A stretch of 64,000 nt of DNA from Panaeolus papilionaceus (Eukaryota; Basidiomycota; Agaricomycetes; Agaricales), in NCBI GenBank assembly GCA_015501605.1, contig JADNRZ010000015.1, positions 682,001 to 746,000 on the forward strand, in the 5' to 3' direction. Positions 34,560 to 47,430 of this stretch are shown here, piece by piece. The first letter of the stretch is position 1; every line of letters starts with the position of its first letter. Both the position numbers and the translations under genes were made by a program. The notes below the pieces were generated by a model, which was given only the letters and a program-made list of their open reading frames with translations, was not told where the DNA came from and did no database searches.

Positions 34560-36190
34560 ATGCCTAGTTCTCCGCCTGTATCCAGCATCGTGCTCCACCT
34601 GTAAGTTGCTCACCAGTGTTGTGATAAGAAGTGAAACTGATCCAGTCGTAGGCATGCAGGGAAATACTTCCAAACTGCATCGTTCGTGATGCTGGTGTAC
34701 GACCACAGTATGTCTTATAATTGAGCACCTTTCTGATTTAAACTGACAAGGTACCATCAAACAGTGCTAACATTCTCTGATGAGGTGACTCTCAGATAAG
34801 GCTATCAGAAAACGGCAATTAATTGCTGATTGTCGATCTTAGGTTGATCGCATCTGGAAACAGAAAATATCGGGCGCATCCATTCTGTTCCTTATAAACC
34901 GATATATTACTCCTCTTCAGGTGATTGTCATCATGGATGGTAGGATATTTCCTCAGGGCGGACTTCAATATCAGTCTGACACATCCATTTAGCCTTTGAC
35001 GACCCTTCCTGGACACGGGCAGTGTACGTCTGATCTCTGGTACCTTTCAGCCAAATTTTTACACCCTACAGTTGTGATCGTTTCGTCGTTTTCGAGGGCG
35101 CCTCAACGGCAGGCCTTGTGGCAGGTTTGTGACCTACTTTTTTTCGGACGTTACATCTTTTTGAAAACAACCGAATTCCTTCACATCAGTCTGTGAATGT
35201 ATGTGTTATCAATTTCTCAGGATTGAGGATCCAAGCTGATCTCTTTTTGTTCGGATAGTAATTATGATTCTTCGCGTCTATGCGTTGTATGAAAGGTCAA
35301 ACGTCCTTTTGGCTCTCCTCCTGGTACTTTGGACACTGCAATTAGTGTTCTCTATGGTTGGCGTCTTTACTGGTCAACGTGAGTGGCCCTTGGCATGCCC
35401 TCCTGTCTCCTACCATAATCTCACGAACCAGGGCAGCTGTGCCTTTACCGCCTTCTGTAACCGGTATGTACGAGGCCATATTCATGTGTTCACCAAAAAA
35501 AGGCTAATTTTAGTTACGACTCAGGGTGTATATTGACCAGTAGAAGCCTTTGGTTCTGTACGTTGTACTCCTATCACTACCCTGCATGCTCCACACCAAC
35601 TGATGGGCGCTTAATAGCTTTCTTATGGTCAACCCCCCTCGTGACCGATTTCATCATATTCTTTCTTACAATATGGAGAACCCGGCGATACATTCGCGGC
35701 ACCAATCTTAAAAGCCTACCCACAATCCATGTCCTTGTCAGGGATGGGGCTCTCTACTTTTTCGCAATATTCTCGGCAAACTTGATGAACACATTGATCT
35801 ACTTTGTGAGTATACATAATATCCCCACTTAATTACCATGGCACATGGCGTTAATCAATTCTCTTCTCTGGAAAGGCCGTTCCTCAAGAAGACTTGAAGG
35901 CTATTGGAGCGACATTCAGCAAACTAATCACGTCGGTGATGATATCGCGTCTTGTATTAAACCTGCGATCATTAAGTTCAGAGGCTCAGGACCAAGATAC
36001 TATCGTCACAGCGCTGGGCACCTTTCATGTACGTGGTGCTACCACTGGCAGAAGCGCATTCATGACCCGAACTATCGGAAATCTTCTCCAAGATTTCTTG
36101 GCCTCTGACGAGGAGGAGGAGCATTACGAGTTCGCTGAGGCCAGACCTGGCGTGATCAGCGTCCACCGTACGATCTGCCAGGAAGCATAA
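34560..36190 (+). CDS. DUF6533 multi-pass membrane protein C
   Basis: Twelve exons: 34560-34600, 34652-34707, 34765-34784, 34843-34939, 34993-35023, 35072-35124, 35190-35198, 35259-35378, 35437-35463, 35525-35557, 35618-35805 and 35876-36190 (about 329 residues). Signature: GKYFQTASFVMLVYDH, MLTFSDEVDRIWKQ, LFLINRYITPL. Helices include IMILRVYALYERSNVLLALLL, WSTPLVTDFIIFFLTIW and VRDGALYFFAIFSANLMNT. Exon 11 (188 nt) corresponds to two exons of A and B, so one intron has been lost or never gained. The tail carries an acidic run (SDEEEEHYE). Function unknown, as for the family. Confidence 0.84.
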
Positions 36191-37187
36191 TGCCACAGGC
36201 GAATTCAAAATGGTTACAAGGGTAATCTTTGGTGAACGGAGTGATATCTTCTATATCCAACCCACCTTTATTTATTTATGAATCACTTAAGTGATCATCG
36301 ATCATCATCATCATGAAACGCATACTACACCATTCTTGACATCGTTTCGAGAGTTTTTAACTTCCACACCATCAGTGCCTCACTAAATCAGGGCCATGTC
36401 ATTGTACAGTGTACACACCTTACATAACAGTAATTAGTCAATATTTCATTTCGCATACAGAACATCCACTCATGCTAAATTTTAATTTAACTATCTCGTC
36501 TGTCATAACAAACATGCGAGAGGCGCGGCGGACAGAGTAGCGGTATATTTTCTGCTGCAAGTATTGCGTGAAGTCTACAATAGTTCAGGCAATCCTCATT
36601 GAGGCCGCAGAGAATGCAGTCACATCCATAGGCGGTCCGGGGAATGGCATGAATAGACCCGGATGGTGTTCTGCAAAATCAACCTAAAAATAGACTCCGT
36701 GAGTAGGTGAGCTTTACACATACGCATGTCCATGACTCTACGAAGAGTGAGAAGGCTGCCAGTCTCGAGTTTCTGGGTCAGTAAAGGTATCTGTCTGTCT
36801 AATTCTATGAATGTCTCCGATTTCTTATGAATATTAGCGTCAGGGCGCCTTACCATGGTAGCAATACGGCTCCTTGCATGAGAGGCTAAATCTAAGACTG
36901 TGAGACCAAAGAGTACTTTTGTGATAATAGCCGTGGGGCTTGGTCATGTTTCGTGTATTCTCGTGTAGCCTTTTTACAGGTTTCGAGAACGGCAGGTCTA
37001 TAAACCGGATGTCGTAGTCGAAATTGGAAGCCAGGGACCATCGAAATTCGCATTCAGGAAAATCTCGATGACAACTGCAATTTATACAGCTGGACTCCCT
37101 TTCTGAACCGTGGTGACGAGCCAAAAATCCACGAGCTTTAAAGGCATGACACGCCGTGGAATATGAGCGTTTGGCCTCATTCCTCCC
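36191..37187. other. Intergenic
   Basis: About 1 kb between DUF6533 genes C and D. A small (ATC)n-type tract lies at about 36297-36314. No other feature is supportable. Confidence 0.4.
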
Positions 37188-38875
37188 ATGTATGCCTCGT
37201 CCCTGCTACAAAGCCAAGCCAACCACAACGCCATTGTACATTCGTAGGTGGTCATTGGAGATACGCTCCCAAAGAGGGTCTGATATAGGTTAATGGTAGA
37301 AATGGAGTCAAATACTTCCAGGTGGCGGCGACGGTGATGCTTTTTTACGATCACAGTGAGTTGCATAAATCGTGTCCAATGTTGTTCTCAGTAAACCTTA
37401 ATTTGATAGTGCTGACGTTTTCGGACGAGGTACGGTGAACGATAGGCGGCGGGAGCTTGACGAGTAGCTGATTGGTAATAGGTGGAACGGGTTTGGAAGC
37501 AGAGATTTACTGGGGCATCCCTGTTGTTTTACATCAATCGCTATGTGACTGCGATGCAGGCCATAATTCTCCTGGACGGTATGTTTTTCTACGATATCCA
37601 GTCTTCTGTATGTCCTAGTGTCTCACTCCCCGACAAAGCCTTCGACGATCCAATATGGACAAAAGGAGTGTAAGTAACAGGAAGTAATGTGATATTTTGA
37701 CTGCTGACCATTCCGCAGTTGCGACCATTTCGTGATCTTCGAAGGAGCCTCAACAACTGTCCTAATTGCAGGTGCGTTTTGATCGGCTTTCTTTAATCGC
37801 AAAACCTTTTTTACCATCCCCTGTCCGTAGTATGCGAATGTAAAGTCAAGTTATTGCATCTAGCTTTGGCGCTCTGCTAAACGATCGGCGATGGAACTTC
37901 AACAGTGATCATGATTCTTCGTGTTTACGCACTATATGAGTGCTCCACGCTTCTGCTGGCTGTCCTTTTGACAATATGGGGGATCCAAATCACCGTTTCC
38001 GCAGTGGGAATTCATACTGGGCAAGGTGCGTGGACTTCCAAAAGACGATAAAGATAACACGAGCGCTGATGTGCTGTCGTAGCCGTTCCATTACCGTCAT
38101 TTCTAACAGGTGCGAAGCTCGAATCTGTTCATGACACAGCCCTTGAAAGTAGGGATCACTGTAGGTTGCATTCTAAGTGGAAGAAGTCCTCAATTCAGTA
38201 AGTAAATAACTGTGATACGCCATTTGTTCACGACTTACGGTCAACGGCAAAATTAATGTGTCCCCTCACAGGCGCACAATGGGTCGCCCCACTGGTAACG
38301 GATTCTGTCATCTTCGGACTGACGCTCTGGCGAACCCGTCAATACATTCGGACATCAAATAAAAAGAACATTATGATACCCACCATCCAAATTCTCCTCA
38401 GAGACGGCATCATGTACTTCTTCATCATCTTCTCCGCCAACTTGATGAACACCCTCATTTATTTCGTGAGTTTTTCGCTCTCTCAAATTAGCTAGGAAAA
38501 TGACGACTTGATGGTGTGGGCTAGACATGTACGGAAGATCTAAAGGCAGTAGGGGCAACGTTCAGCGAGTTGATCACATCAGTTATGATTTCCCGCCTTG
38601 TGTTGAACCTTCGAGCAACCGCCAGCACACCAGGGGGCAACGGTTCGACTGGCACACGCCGACAAGGGACAATAGAGCTGGACACCTTCATAGCGCGAAC
38701 AATAGGGAACCTAGGGGAAGATTTCATAATGGAGGAGGAGCGGGAAGCAGCGGCGCAGGCAAGCAATTGGCGGGATACGTTTTACGAGGGCAAGGGCATT
38801 CCGCTACCAACGATACCCGAGACAGAACTCTCTGGACCAGTACTGAGCGATGGGCGGACATTTAGTGTAGTGTAG
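37188..38875 (+). CDS. DUF6533 multi-pass membrane protein D
   Basis: Twelve exons: 37188-37243, 37300-37355, 37410-37429, 37482-37578, 37639-37669, 37719-37771, 37831-37839, 37906-38025, 38083-38109, 38165-38197, 38272-38465 and 38525-38875 (about 348 residues). The start ATG at 37188 is chosen because it keeps the phase-2 junction into GVKYFQVAATVMLFYDH. Then MLTFSDEVERVWKQ, LFYINRYVTAM, IMILRVYALYECSTLLLAVLL, WVAPLVTDSVIFGLTLW and LLRDGIMYFFIIFSANLMNT. It shares the fused exon 11 with copy C, so C and D are probably sister copies. It has the longest tail of the four, with Gly/Thr-rich and Glu/Ala-rich parts. Confidence 0.84.
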
Positions 38876-39608
38876 CACCGGATTGTAATGATATAGACAT
38901 GCATGAATGGATAATTCTGAAAAAAGCGTCAGGTCGAGAACAACAAATCAAATCAGCCATAGGACGCACATCTATCAATGAGGATTAATCATTACGCATT
39001 ACATTCTACAAAACATGTCTTTGGTTATTGGTGTAGAGATGGAATGAAACGTGACGAAGGGGGGGTGTGAGATCAACAAGGCAAGATATAACGCTGTCGT
39101 CTGGTGTCAAGGGGTGATACGGTATAGGGGATCTACTTTTCTAAAATGTCAAGAAAGGATACAATGCGAAGTCGAAGAAGGCAAGTATCAGTAATATAGA
39201 CACGGCGACGGGGTAAAGTGTATGTCAAAAATAACAGACTAAAAAATAATTGAATGGGAACAGACTTGAAAGCAAGAAAATCGACACGGGAATGCAACGT
39301 ATAATATACATATATTGTATGAATGCGTGGATGGATAAATAGATGAGAGCGTCAATGGATGATGGAATGCCGTTGCAGCAGATATGATACACTGGATGAG
39401 AGATGCTGGAAATGATGACAAGAAAATGCTGAAGCCAAACAACAAGGGTGATTTTTTCCTTCCTCCAATGCGTGGAAACACAGTGAGTGACGAAGGGGCC
39501 AGAGATGATGATAGGTGTACGATAGGTCCGAATACGAAGATGAGCACTAGTTTTAGTCGTGAATGTCGTGAACGTGACGTCGTCAAGCGAAGAAAACTAG
39601 TGGCGAGA
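38876..39608. other. Convergent 3' flanks of DUF6533 D and the PPR gene
   Basis: About 730 bp between two convergent stop codons. Short frames only; no gene called. Confidence 0.4.
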
Positions 39609-42600
39609 TTATTGGGGGATCGAGTGATCTGTCATGACCCCACTGATGCGATTGTACACCGCTTCTGGGTATTGTCTAAAAGTCAAAAATTAGCGACGTT
39701 ATTCTAAAAATAAAACGAAAATTGACGTGCCTAGCACGCAGCCTTTCAAGCAGGGCGAGAGCAGCATCCCGATTTCCAGTACCGAGTTCAGCCCTAACCA
39801 TGGCCTCCCATGTAGAAGGCTCACGATAAACAGGCTCCATAACAGGGACATCCACAACAGTGGCCGGATTATGCGGCGCATGGTTATTAGGCGCAGCAAC
39901 ACCAGTCGGTGGATCCAAAAGACTTTCAAAGATTTCTCTAGCACGATCCATCTCGCCGACGTTTGCGTATCCCTTGATCAAGAAGTTGGCGATGTATGCG
40001 GTCATGTGAACACCAGACTCGCTCATCTTGGCGATGTAGACGGGGATTAGGTCCGTGCGCTTGTGAGCGACGATGACGTTGATGATGGCCTCAAAGACAA
40101 CGGCGTCGGGAGCGGGGGCACCCGGAATTGAAGGCATCGACTCGAAGACGGAGATGGCCTTTTCCAAGTCCTTGGAAACGCAGCCATAGGCATTGATGAG
40201 CGATGCGAAGTGAGCACCATTGAGCTGAACGTGTTTGTCGTTCTTGAGCATCTCAAAGGTGCGTTCCATAGCGGGGAGGTCAACCGGTTCAATAGATCCA
40301 TAGGCGTCTAACAAAAGCTATTAAAAAAGATCAGTAAGGGGGTGAACGAAAAAACCGAGGGATCAACAAACCTTGTAGGTATGAGCAGAGGGGGGAATAC
40401 CAGCAGCGAGCAATTGATCGTAGTAGTAAAGAGCGCTGTTACGATTAGGTTTGGTGGTCGTGTACAATTGCATCATGGTGTTGTAAGGTGGCACACGGGG
40501 TTTGAAGTTGGGCAAGTGAATCATTTCCTGGAAGAGCGACTGCGCCGACTGAACATCCCCAACACGAGCACAAGCACCAATAACTGCACCATAGGTGATG
40601 GAGGAGGGAGTGATGCGGTTGGCCTTCATTTGTTGGAATAACTCAAGAGCGTAGTCGGCCTTGCGAGCACGAGACAACTTCGAGATGATATTGTTGTACA
40701 GGTACAAGTTGGGCTTGACACCACGCTCAAGCGCCTCTTGGAAGAGAGCGAGGCCACCAGAAGTGTCATCTGTAGTATCCTTGACATGCTGGATGAGGAC
40801 ACCATATGCATCAGCAGAGGGCGCGCGACCTTGATCCAAAATGCGGAAACGATGAACGTGAGCAGCATCGACATGGCCAGAGTGAGCAAGAGCAATGATC
40901 ATGCTGTCTTCGATGTGAACCCACGCAGAGAGCTGGTGCTCCTGGTAGAACGAAGGAAGAACAGCCTGAGCGACAGTATAGAGCTCCCGAACCTTGTCCA
41001 ATTGTCCAGCACGACCAACACCCTGGATGAGTCGTGCAATGGTGCTTGGTTGAGGAACGTCGCCCTTGGTCAGACCCTGCTCGAACAACTTGTATGCCTC
41101 AGTCAGCTTTTGCTCGGCCGAGAAACCGTGGCCGCGGAAAGAGTCCTCAATGGCACGCGAGAGCTGAGACGACACGACGAGGTTGGCGTATTGGCTGTCC
41201 ACAATCTGGGCGGTCTCGGCTGCTTGCACGGGGGGCTCAGCGAGCTGGGAAAGCTGGCTTTGAAGGGCATCATAGCGAAGCTGGTCATATTCCTTCCAAG
41301 CCTGGCCGAACGACTCGTTGAGGTTGCTGAAGAGGGCAGCGCGGGATGGTTCATCAAAAGTAGAGGCGATGAGGTCCATAGTGCGCTTCTTCACGTCGGG
41401 ATCAAAGACACCAAAATCGACATTCTGAGAAGACATGTCCTCGAGGAGTGGAAGCAGGCCGGGGAATGCGAAACCAGAGATGACATGTAGGTTGTCCGGG
41501 TTACCGAGGTAGGCATTGGTGCCCTGGTAGACAGCGTAGCTGAGGAGGACATTCCAATCAGCGATAGTGAGGTCCTCGTAAGCGATGAGGCTGTCAGCGC
41601 GAGTGCGTCCATAGGCATCAAGGTAGAAAGGAGCGTAACGAAGCTCAGCTTTCATACCAAGAAGATTGACCATTCGGGACAGGGTGAGGGCAGTAGCGAA
41701 CGACAAAGGACCTTTGCCTTCCTGGACAGCACCGTAGACGGTGTCTGAGAGGTTGAGAATGGCACGATGATGCTGGAAGAGCTGGTCGCCACCAAATTGT
41801 TCCTCCTTCGCCACGATGGCAGTGATGTAACGCTGGATTTCACGAGAGAAGAGTTCAACACCCTCCAAGTAGCGTCCACGAGCAATGTATTCTTTGGCCA
41901 TGTCCAAAACCATTTGCTGACGGCGAACAAAGACGAGATCCTTCTTGGCCATATGAACGAAGCCACGAGCGAGGGAGTCAAGGATGGCGAGAGCAGTAGT
42001 ATCGTCACGGGTGCGAATCACATTCATGTTGGCGAAGTAGTAGATGAGGTACTCGGTCTTGCGGAAAGGAAGTTGGTCCTGTTTGCATACTTTCACGTAT
42101 TCTTCGTAGATTTCGTTGAGCTCGTCCACCCTGCCGTGTTTTGCCAATCCGTCGATCATCAACGACCAAGCGACCTGATCTGGCTGCATGGCCTTGCCGT
42201 TCAAGCCCTCAAAAGGGTTAGGAGGGCCTTCCTCCTGAGTGAGGAGATTGCGGAACCAGGTGAGAGCGGAGTGAATATCGCCTGAAGTCAAGAATCCTGC
42301 AATAACCGTGCTGAAGGTCGAGGACGTGGGAATGGGGATGTCGTGAGGGAGGAAGTGGTCACCTCCAGATGACTGCATCATCTGGTCGACGAGACCAATG
42401 GCCTTGTCAGGGAGACCAGCATGGAAGTACGACTCGATCATGGCGTTCCAAATTTGAATCTGGAGGGTTCTGCGGATGTGAACGAGATGGGAGGGGAACT
42501 TCTTAATCCTGCCAGTCTTGGTGGCCTCCATGTACGCTTCAAAGATGGCCTCAGCGTCAGCGAAACGCTTGGCATTGGAGAACGTCTGGATCATGGACTT

Positions 42601-44001
42601 GTAAACGTTGTAGTCCAAGGGGGATCCTTGGCTTTCCAGTTGAGCGAAGATGTGAATCGCAGCGGTCACGTTAGCGTTGAGGGCGCAAGATTTGAGAAGG
42701 CGAATGTAGGTCCCAATAGAGAGCTGATCGGGGCCCTTGACAGCCAGGACGCTCTCAAAGAGTGACATGGCCGTGGAGAAGTTGTCTTCCGACTTGAGAG
42801 AGTCAATGCGAGCCTCTTGTGAGGAAGCATCAGGCACCTCCATGTCGGGACGACCTTCAAGGTAGAGATGCGTCTTGCGGTAAGCCAAAGCTTGAGTAGC
42901 CTTGTGGATTTCCATGTCGCGTTGCGTAAGCACACGGATGAGGATCTCATAGGTCTCGATGCTGGGGGTGATAGACTTCTCCAAAATGCTGTTGTAGAGG
43001 CGGATGATTGCATTCAAAGGCTCTCCATCCTCGCGAACGCGGACAAGAGCGTTCAGTGCAGCATTGTACTGCTCGATAGTAGGGTCGGAAACACCTGATG
43101 TGAAAGCGCGGACAGCATCTACAGTTTTCTCGGCATCGCGTACTGTACGGAATGTTTGGAAGCGATCAACCCATGTATCGACTGGAGAAGAACGGGGAGT
43201 GGCAGGTGGAGTAACAGTCTGGGGAGCAGCGGGATCGGTGGGGGCAAGTTCTTGAGGTTTTGTCGCGGGAGATGAGGGTCTGACCGACGATGTGCTGTTG
43301 CGTCGACTCAGGGCCCTCTCTGGGGGAGGTGTAGGTAATGAATCCGCAGGATCCGAGGCGGTCAAGAGTGGACTCAGAGGAGCCGACGTTGAGTTCCGAC
43401 GGACAAGGAGAGGGCGAGTTTGGTTATCCTCTTCCGTTGTCAGGGAAGAGAGGTGCTCTTTTGCTGATGCCAAACTATCTGTTGGCGCAAAAACGTGTTT
43501 GGACCGTGCATGGAGTTGCACCGTCTTGAGAACACCCATTTTTTCGCCTCTTTCACGTCGTCCCGCGACGCTGAGGGAGACGCTTGAGCTCCGCATCCGG
43601 GTTCGCTTCTGCGGTGTTGAAAGGAGTGGTCGACGAGGTGTGTACTCCTCGACATCATCTTGAATGGTAGAGCTGTCATGGGAAGTAACTGCATTTGCTT
43701 GAGCTACTGCGCGTCCGGCACTCTGTAGTGTAAAAAAGGTAGAAAAAAATAGGAAATGAGTCACATTTTAACTGGAAATCAAAACGATAAACGTAGAATG
43801 AAAACGTACGCCAAGTCCACTATAAAAACGACTTCCAGTTCCGTACTTTGAACTACCTGGTCCTGGTCCATTTCCCCATCCCGAGCCAGAGCCCGACGAC
43901 GGGTTTGTAGTTTGCAGCTGCAACACATTTCTGAGCGTATGAGTTTGATTTTGTACCACCGCAGCTGCACGGGGTATGCTATGAACGATATGAGGCAACA
44001 T
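39609..44001 (-). CDS. Pentatricopeptide repeat (PPR) protein, probably mitochondrial
   Basis: Four exons on the minus strand: 43810-44001, 40372-43722, 39731-40317 and 39609-39675 (about 1398 residues). Exon 1 begins MLPHIVHSIPRAAAVVQ, an Arg/His-containing, acid-free leader typical of mitochondrial import. A low-complexity region and then many 35-residue repeats follow, for example YNAALNALVRVREDGEPLNA, YNVYKSMIQTFSNAKRFADA, YLYNNIISKLSRARKADYAL and ITYGAVIGACARVGDVQSA. PPR proteins bind organellar RNA and act in its processing, stability or translation. The last intron appears to be GC..AG: AG/GCACGTCAAT..CTTTTAG, giving LRAR-QYPEAVYNRISGVM and a stop at 39609. Reading on without it gives a poor tail. 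Confidence 0.86.
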
Positions 44002-46702
44002 TTGAGGCCTTTATTGGCGCCTTTTAGACACCAGAAAGCCCTTTTAATGATGAGGAAACCCCAGATTGACGACGGAGAGAAGGAAAAACTGTTCAACGGT
44101 CACTTTGCCGCAGGCACTCGTAGTCCCATCAAATTTTGTTTCCACGCCCAAACCAAACAAGCCAAGGCTCGGGACAACCCGGCAACCATGACTCAGACTT
44201 TCCCGGGAAGCACCGTCCCTGACTGGTACGAATCTAATCGTTCGAAAATCTATCGAAATTTGGGTGTTATAATTCGAGACTAGTTAGATGAGCTGTGATA
44301 GCTGATTTAGATTATTCAAAGATATCGAACTCACCAGTCGAACTCACCACTCGACCTATTTCAAGAGCACAACACCCAGGTTTAAAATATTTTGGGACTA
44401 TTTTATTCTCACAATTTCCATATCCAAGCAAAATTCCAGGCCCAGTCGGAGAGGGCGTGGAGCTTGTTTATCGAGTCTCACACAGAAAAAGCGCTTCACA
44501 CCATTCAACACGACCACCTGCGTTCGAACGTTCTTCAAGAAAAGAAGAGGGCATTCGTGCATTTAATTTTGACTGCGTGCCGACACGTCGGAGTGTGAAA
44601 TCCGACGACGCGCAATCTGTGCGGCATGATGATCACAGCATTTAGGTTAACGGAGTGATAGACACTACACCAACTACACCATCTTATCTAACGCTTCTAT
44701 ATATAGGACAATTGTGGGTGAAATAATACCAGCGTATCTTCAGCCCAGCTGTCGATATTTTTGCCGTCTCAACACGCAGCCCTTCTAGAGCTCAGCTCGA
44801 CGATTTAGACAACCCGGGTTACAAATATCCCGTCTCTTTCACATGAGACGTTTATGCACAGCAAACACGTAGAAAACACGTCATTCCACTACAATATTGA
44901 GCTGCGGCCCGTCATTGAGGTCGTCATGTCAGTCAGCAGATGATCAATCGTTGGGCAAAACGTGATAGATCACGTTGATGGTGAATCGGCATGCGGCGTT
45001 GGGCGCCAATCCACCGCAAGACATAAAAGCAATCGGCTCGGTCCGTTGGATGTGCATAAGTGGAAACTGTACAGGACATGATTTGAAGGGAACCACGCTC
45101 AGGCTCTGTATTTCACATCCTATGTGACATCATAATGGTCCCACGAATTCCGAATCCGTTCTGACTTCCGAATAATCGTGATCTCCGCCTGCCATGACAC
45201 TAATTCCGATGAAAGTATGCCTTGCATAGATCTGAAACGATGATTTAAGACAATAAAACGGGATATCCAACTCGTGAAACATGATGCTACCTCAACCTTA
45301 AGCCCAGAACAAACCCGTTCCCCTTCGAAACCCCAACATCAGTGATAAGTTCATGTAGCAAATCTTCAAGACCAACTCCGCCGAAACTAAAAGCGTCCTG
45401 TGCGCTATCGCATAAATTGTCCGACACGCAACCATGATCGAATTCTAGCATATCCCAGATGGATCATGATAAGCAGACATGCTGACCAAATGCACACCGC
45501 ACCCTGCACACCCCATTCAAAAAGGTTCACGTTTGATTTCTGAATTTTCATAAGCAACTAAGGGTGTACCCTAGCTTGCGGGTTTCGACTCGTGCCAGCG
45601 GCGAACCCTGCATAAGTAAGCTAGAAGAACGGAGTGACAAGCAACGGCATGTTGACTTCTAAGCTTGTCGTCCCTTTGTACTTCAGGGCTTTGTGTGACA
45701 TAAGGATTGGCAAAATTTAATTTAACATAAATGGGTCATAAGCGTTACTCAGGGATCGAGAGATAGCCTCCCGGTATGAGAGATTGTGAGTCAAAGGTAT
45801 GGCTGTTGTGGTTGGATGGGAAAGAAACAGCACCAGGTCGGCGTTTTTCAACCTAAACTTGAAATTTACACGAACCCTAGATTCAAATAACCACCTTTTC
45901 GGAGGGATCTTAGTGAAGGGTGAGTGAGGGTGATGGTGCGAAATGGAGACGAGATGATGAGAGATGTGAAGAGCAGAGAGAAGGTGAGGTGAATGAGAGG
46001 TAAATAGAGGCAAAGGTGAAGGACGAAAACGACGAAATGACGAAGAGAAACGCAACGAAGGCGCGGGATAACGACGAAGAACGAATGAGGTGGAAAACTC
46101 CTCTATTTCGTCCGGACTAAGTACATCTTGTGTATAAAGCCATAGAAAATCATGGAAACAAAAGGAAAACAAAGGCAGCGTCCAAGAGTAGGACACGAGT
46201 TGAAAAGTATGCCAAGGAAGAATCCAGAACGTTGGAGAGGCAGAAGAAGACGAGAGAGGAGAGATGCGCCGCTGGGAAGCCGATAGCCTGAGGTACGTGA
46301 ACACGGCGCCGATACGGAAAGAATGAAAGGAAAATACAGAAAAATCGCAAAAATAGGATGGGGTTTGGTTATAAGCGGTCCGACAATGTGAAGGATTTTC
46401 AGTTAAACAAAATTTGATTAAAGTTGTTTAAACAAACCCCATCGGGTTGTAGCAATACCTGGCTACACAAATCACGGTGACTGAAGTTTCTTTGGTCGTA
46501 TCGACTGCGAAGATGACACACCAAACGCCTGTTGTCGCGTAGACTGCCTTGCGGCAAGACTTTAAATGACGTGGACTGCGCCCTTGTGTCTAGATCCCTG
46601 GTTGTGAACTTATCCGCGATCGGTTTAAATACTTGGATGAGGGCGATGACCGCATAGCAGTCCTGCATATTCCGAGACCCTTCAAATATTGGCATTCCAC
46701 TA
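44002..46702. other. Gene-poor interval
   Basis: About 2.7 kb. It holds the PPR promoter at its left edge, a short direct repeat at 44329-44357 (TCGAACTCACCA twice) and a purine-rich plus strand at about 45890-46280. That bias produces a spurious 195-codon minus frame (45717-46304) rich in S, F, L and H, which is not called. No RNA gene seen. Confidence 0.45.
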
Positions 46703-47261
46703 GATCCGATGCTCCTATTGGTGACCTAGCCTGGGTTCTTCACGCGGAGAGCTTACCATGTAAGGATATCGAAATCCCTGGAGTCGAAGCGTTTCCGGCC
46801 GGAGGAGATGGTATCGAGTACCGGGGAATGGACACTGCTAAACAAGAGTTGTACAAAATGCGCCAGGCTCATCCTGAGGTAGTGCGATTAGAGGTTATTG
46901 ATAGACAAGAATATGCAATGGGGAAAAGCTGTACAAAAACCGAGAAGATAAGAACGAGTCTCTAGGGGAACTCGTAACCTCCAAGCCCATATTACGAGGC
47001 CCCTTAGGGACTCGTCTTATCTTCCCGGTTTTTATGCAACTTTTCCCCATTGCATATTCTTGGTTATCATAGCCTCTGATTGCACTGCCCCGACGAGCCT
47101 GGCGCATTTGTGCAACTCTTGTTTAGCAGTGTCCATTCCCCGGTACTCGATACCATCTCCTCCGGCCGGAAACGCTTCGACTCCAGGGATTTCGATATCC
47201 TTACATGGTAAGCTCTCCGCGTGAAGAACCCAGGCTAGGTCACCAATAGGAGCATCGGATC
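46703..47261. repeat. Long inverted repeat with a coding-like arm
   Basis: The left arm (46703-46968) and right arm (47001-47261) are reverse complements separated by a loop of about 32 nt. The outer 150 bp or so are identical. Towards the loop the arms differ by substitutions and small indels. The left arm is open from 46633 to 46965 and reads DAPIGDLAWVLHAESL, EIPGVEAFPAGGDGIEYRG, a fragment of a protein I cannot identify. A transcript would fold into a long hairpin. It could be the inverted end of a decayed transposon or a duplicated gene scrap. Confidence 0.75.
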
Positions 47262-47280
47262 GCTTTATCCGTGTAGATAA

Positions 47281-47430
47281 TGTTTAAACGGCCAAATTCA
47301 ATTATTATTCTGTTTAATGAAAATATATTGATTAAACGAAGATTAAGTACATAACAGGACGACTATTTAATCAGATAAATCCGAATCCCGATTAAATACA
47401 AATTGTAATCAAACACTAATTAAATGGAAG
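47281..47430. repeat. AT-rich tract with repeated GATTAAA/TTTAATC words
   Basis: Directly right of the inverted repeat, GATTAAA and its complement TTTAATC (or the near forms AATTAAA and TTTAATG) occur repeatedly in both orientations within 150 bp. A weaker cluster with GTTTAAAC lies just left of the inverted repeat (46395-46435). The bias may mark the edges of an inserted block. Confidence 0.4.

Noticed and set aside
23895..38875. Idea that the DUF6533/methyltransferase block is a classical secondary-metabolite cluster
   Set aside because: No polyketide synthase, NRPS, terpene synthase or transporter of a known class is present; the P450 and GSTs are 17 kb or more away with unrelated genes between.
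40738..41490. 250-codon plus-strand frame within the PPR gene
   Set aside because: Antisense shadow of a well-supported PPR coding region.
45717..46304. 195-codon minus-strand frame
   Set aside because: Reverse of a purine-rich stretch, rich in S, F, L and H; no domain or start context. Treated as chance.
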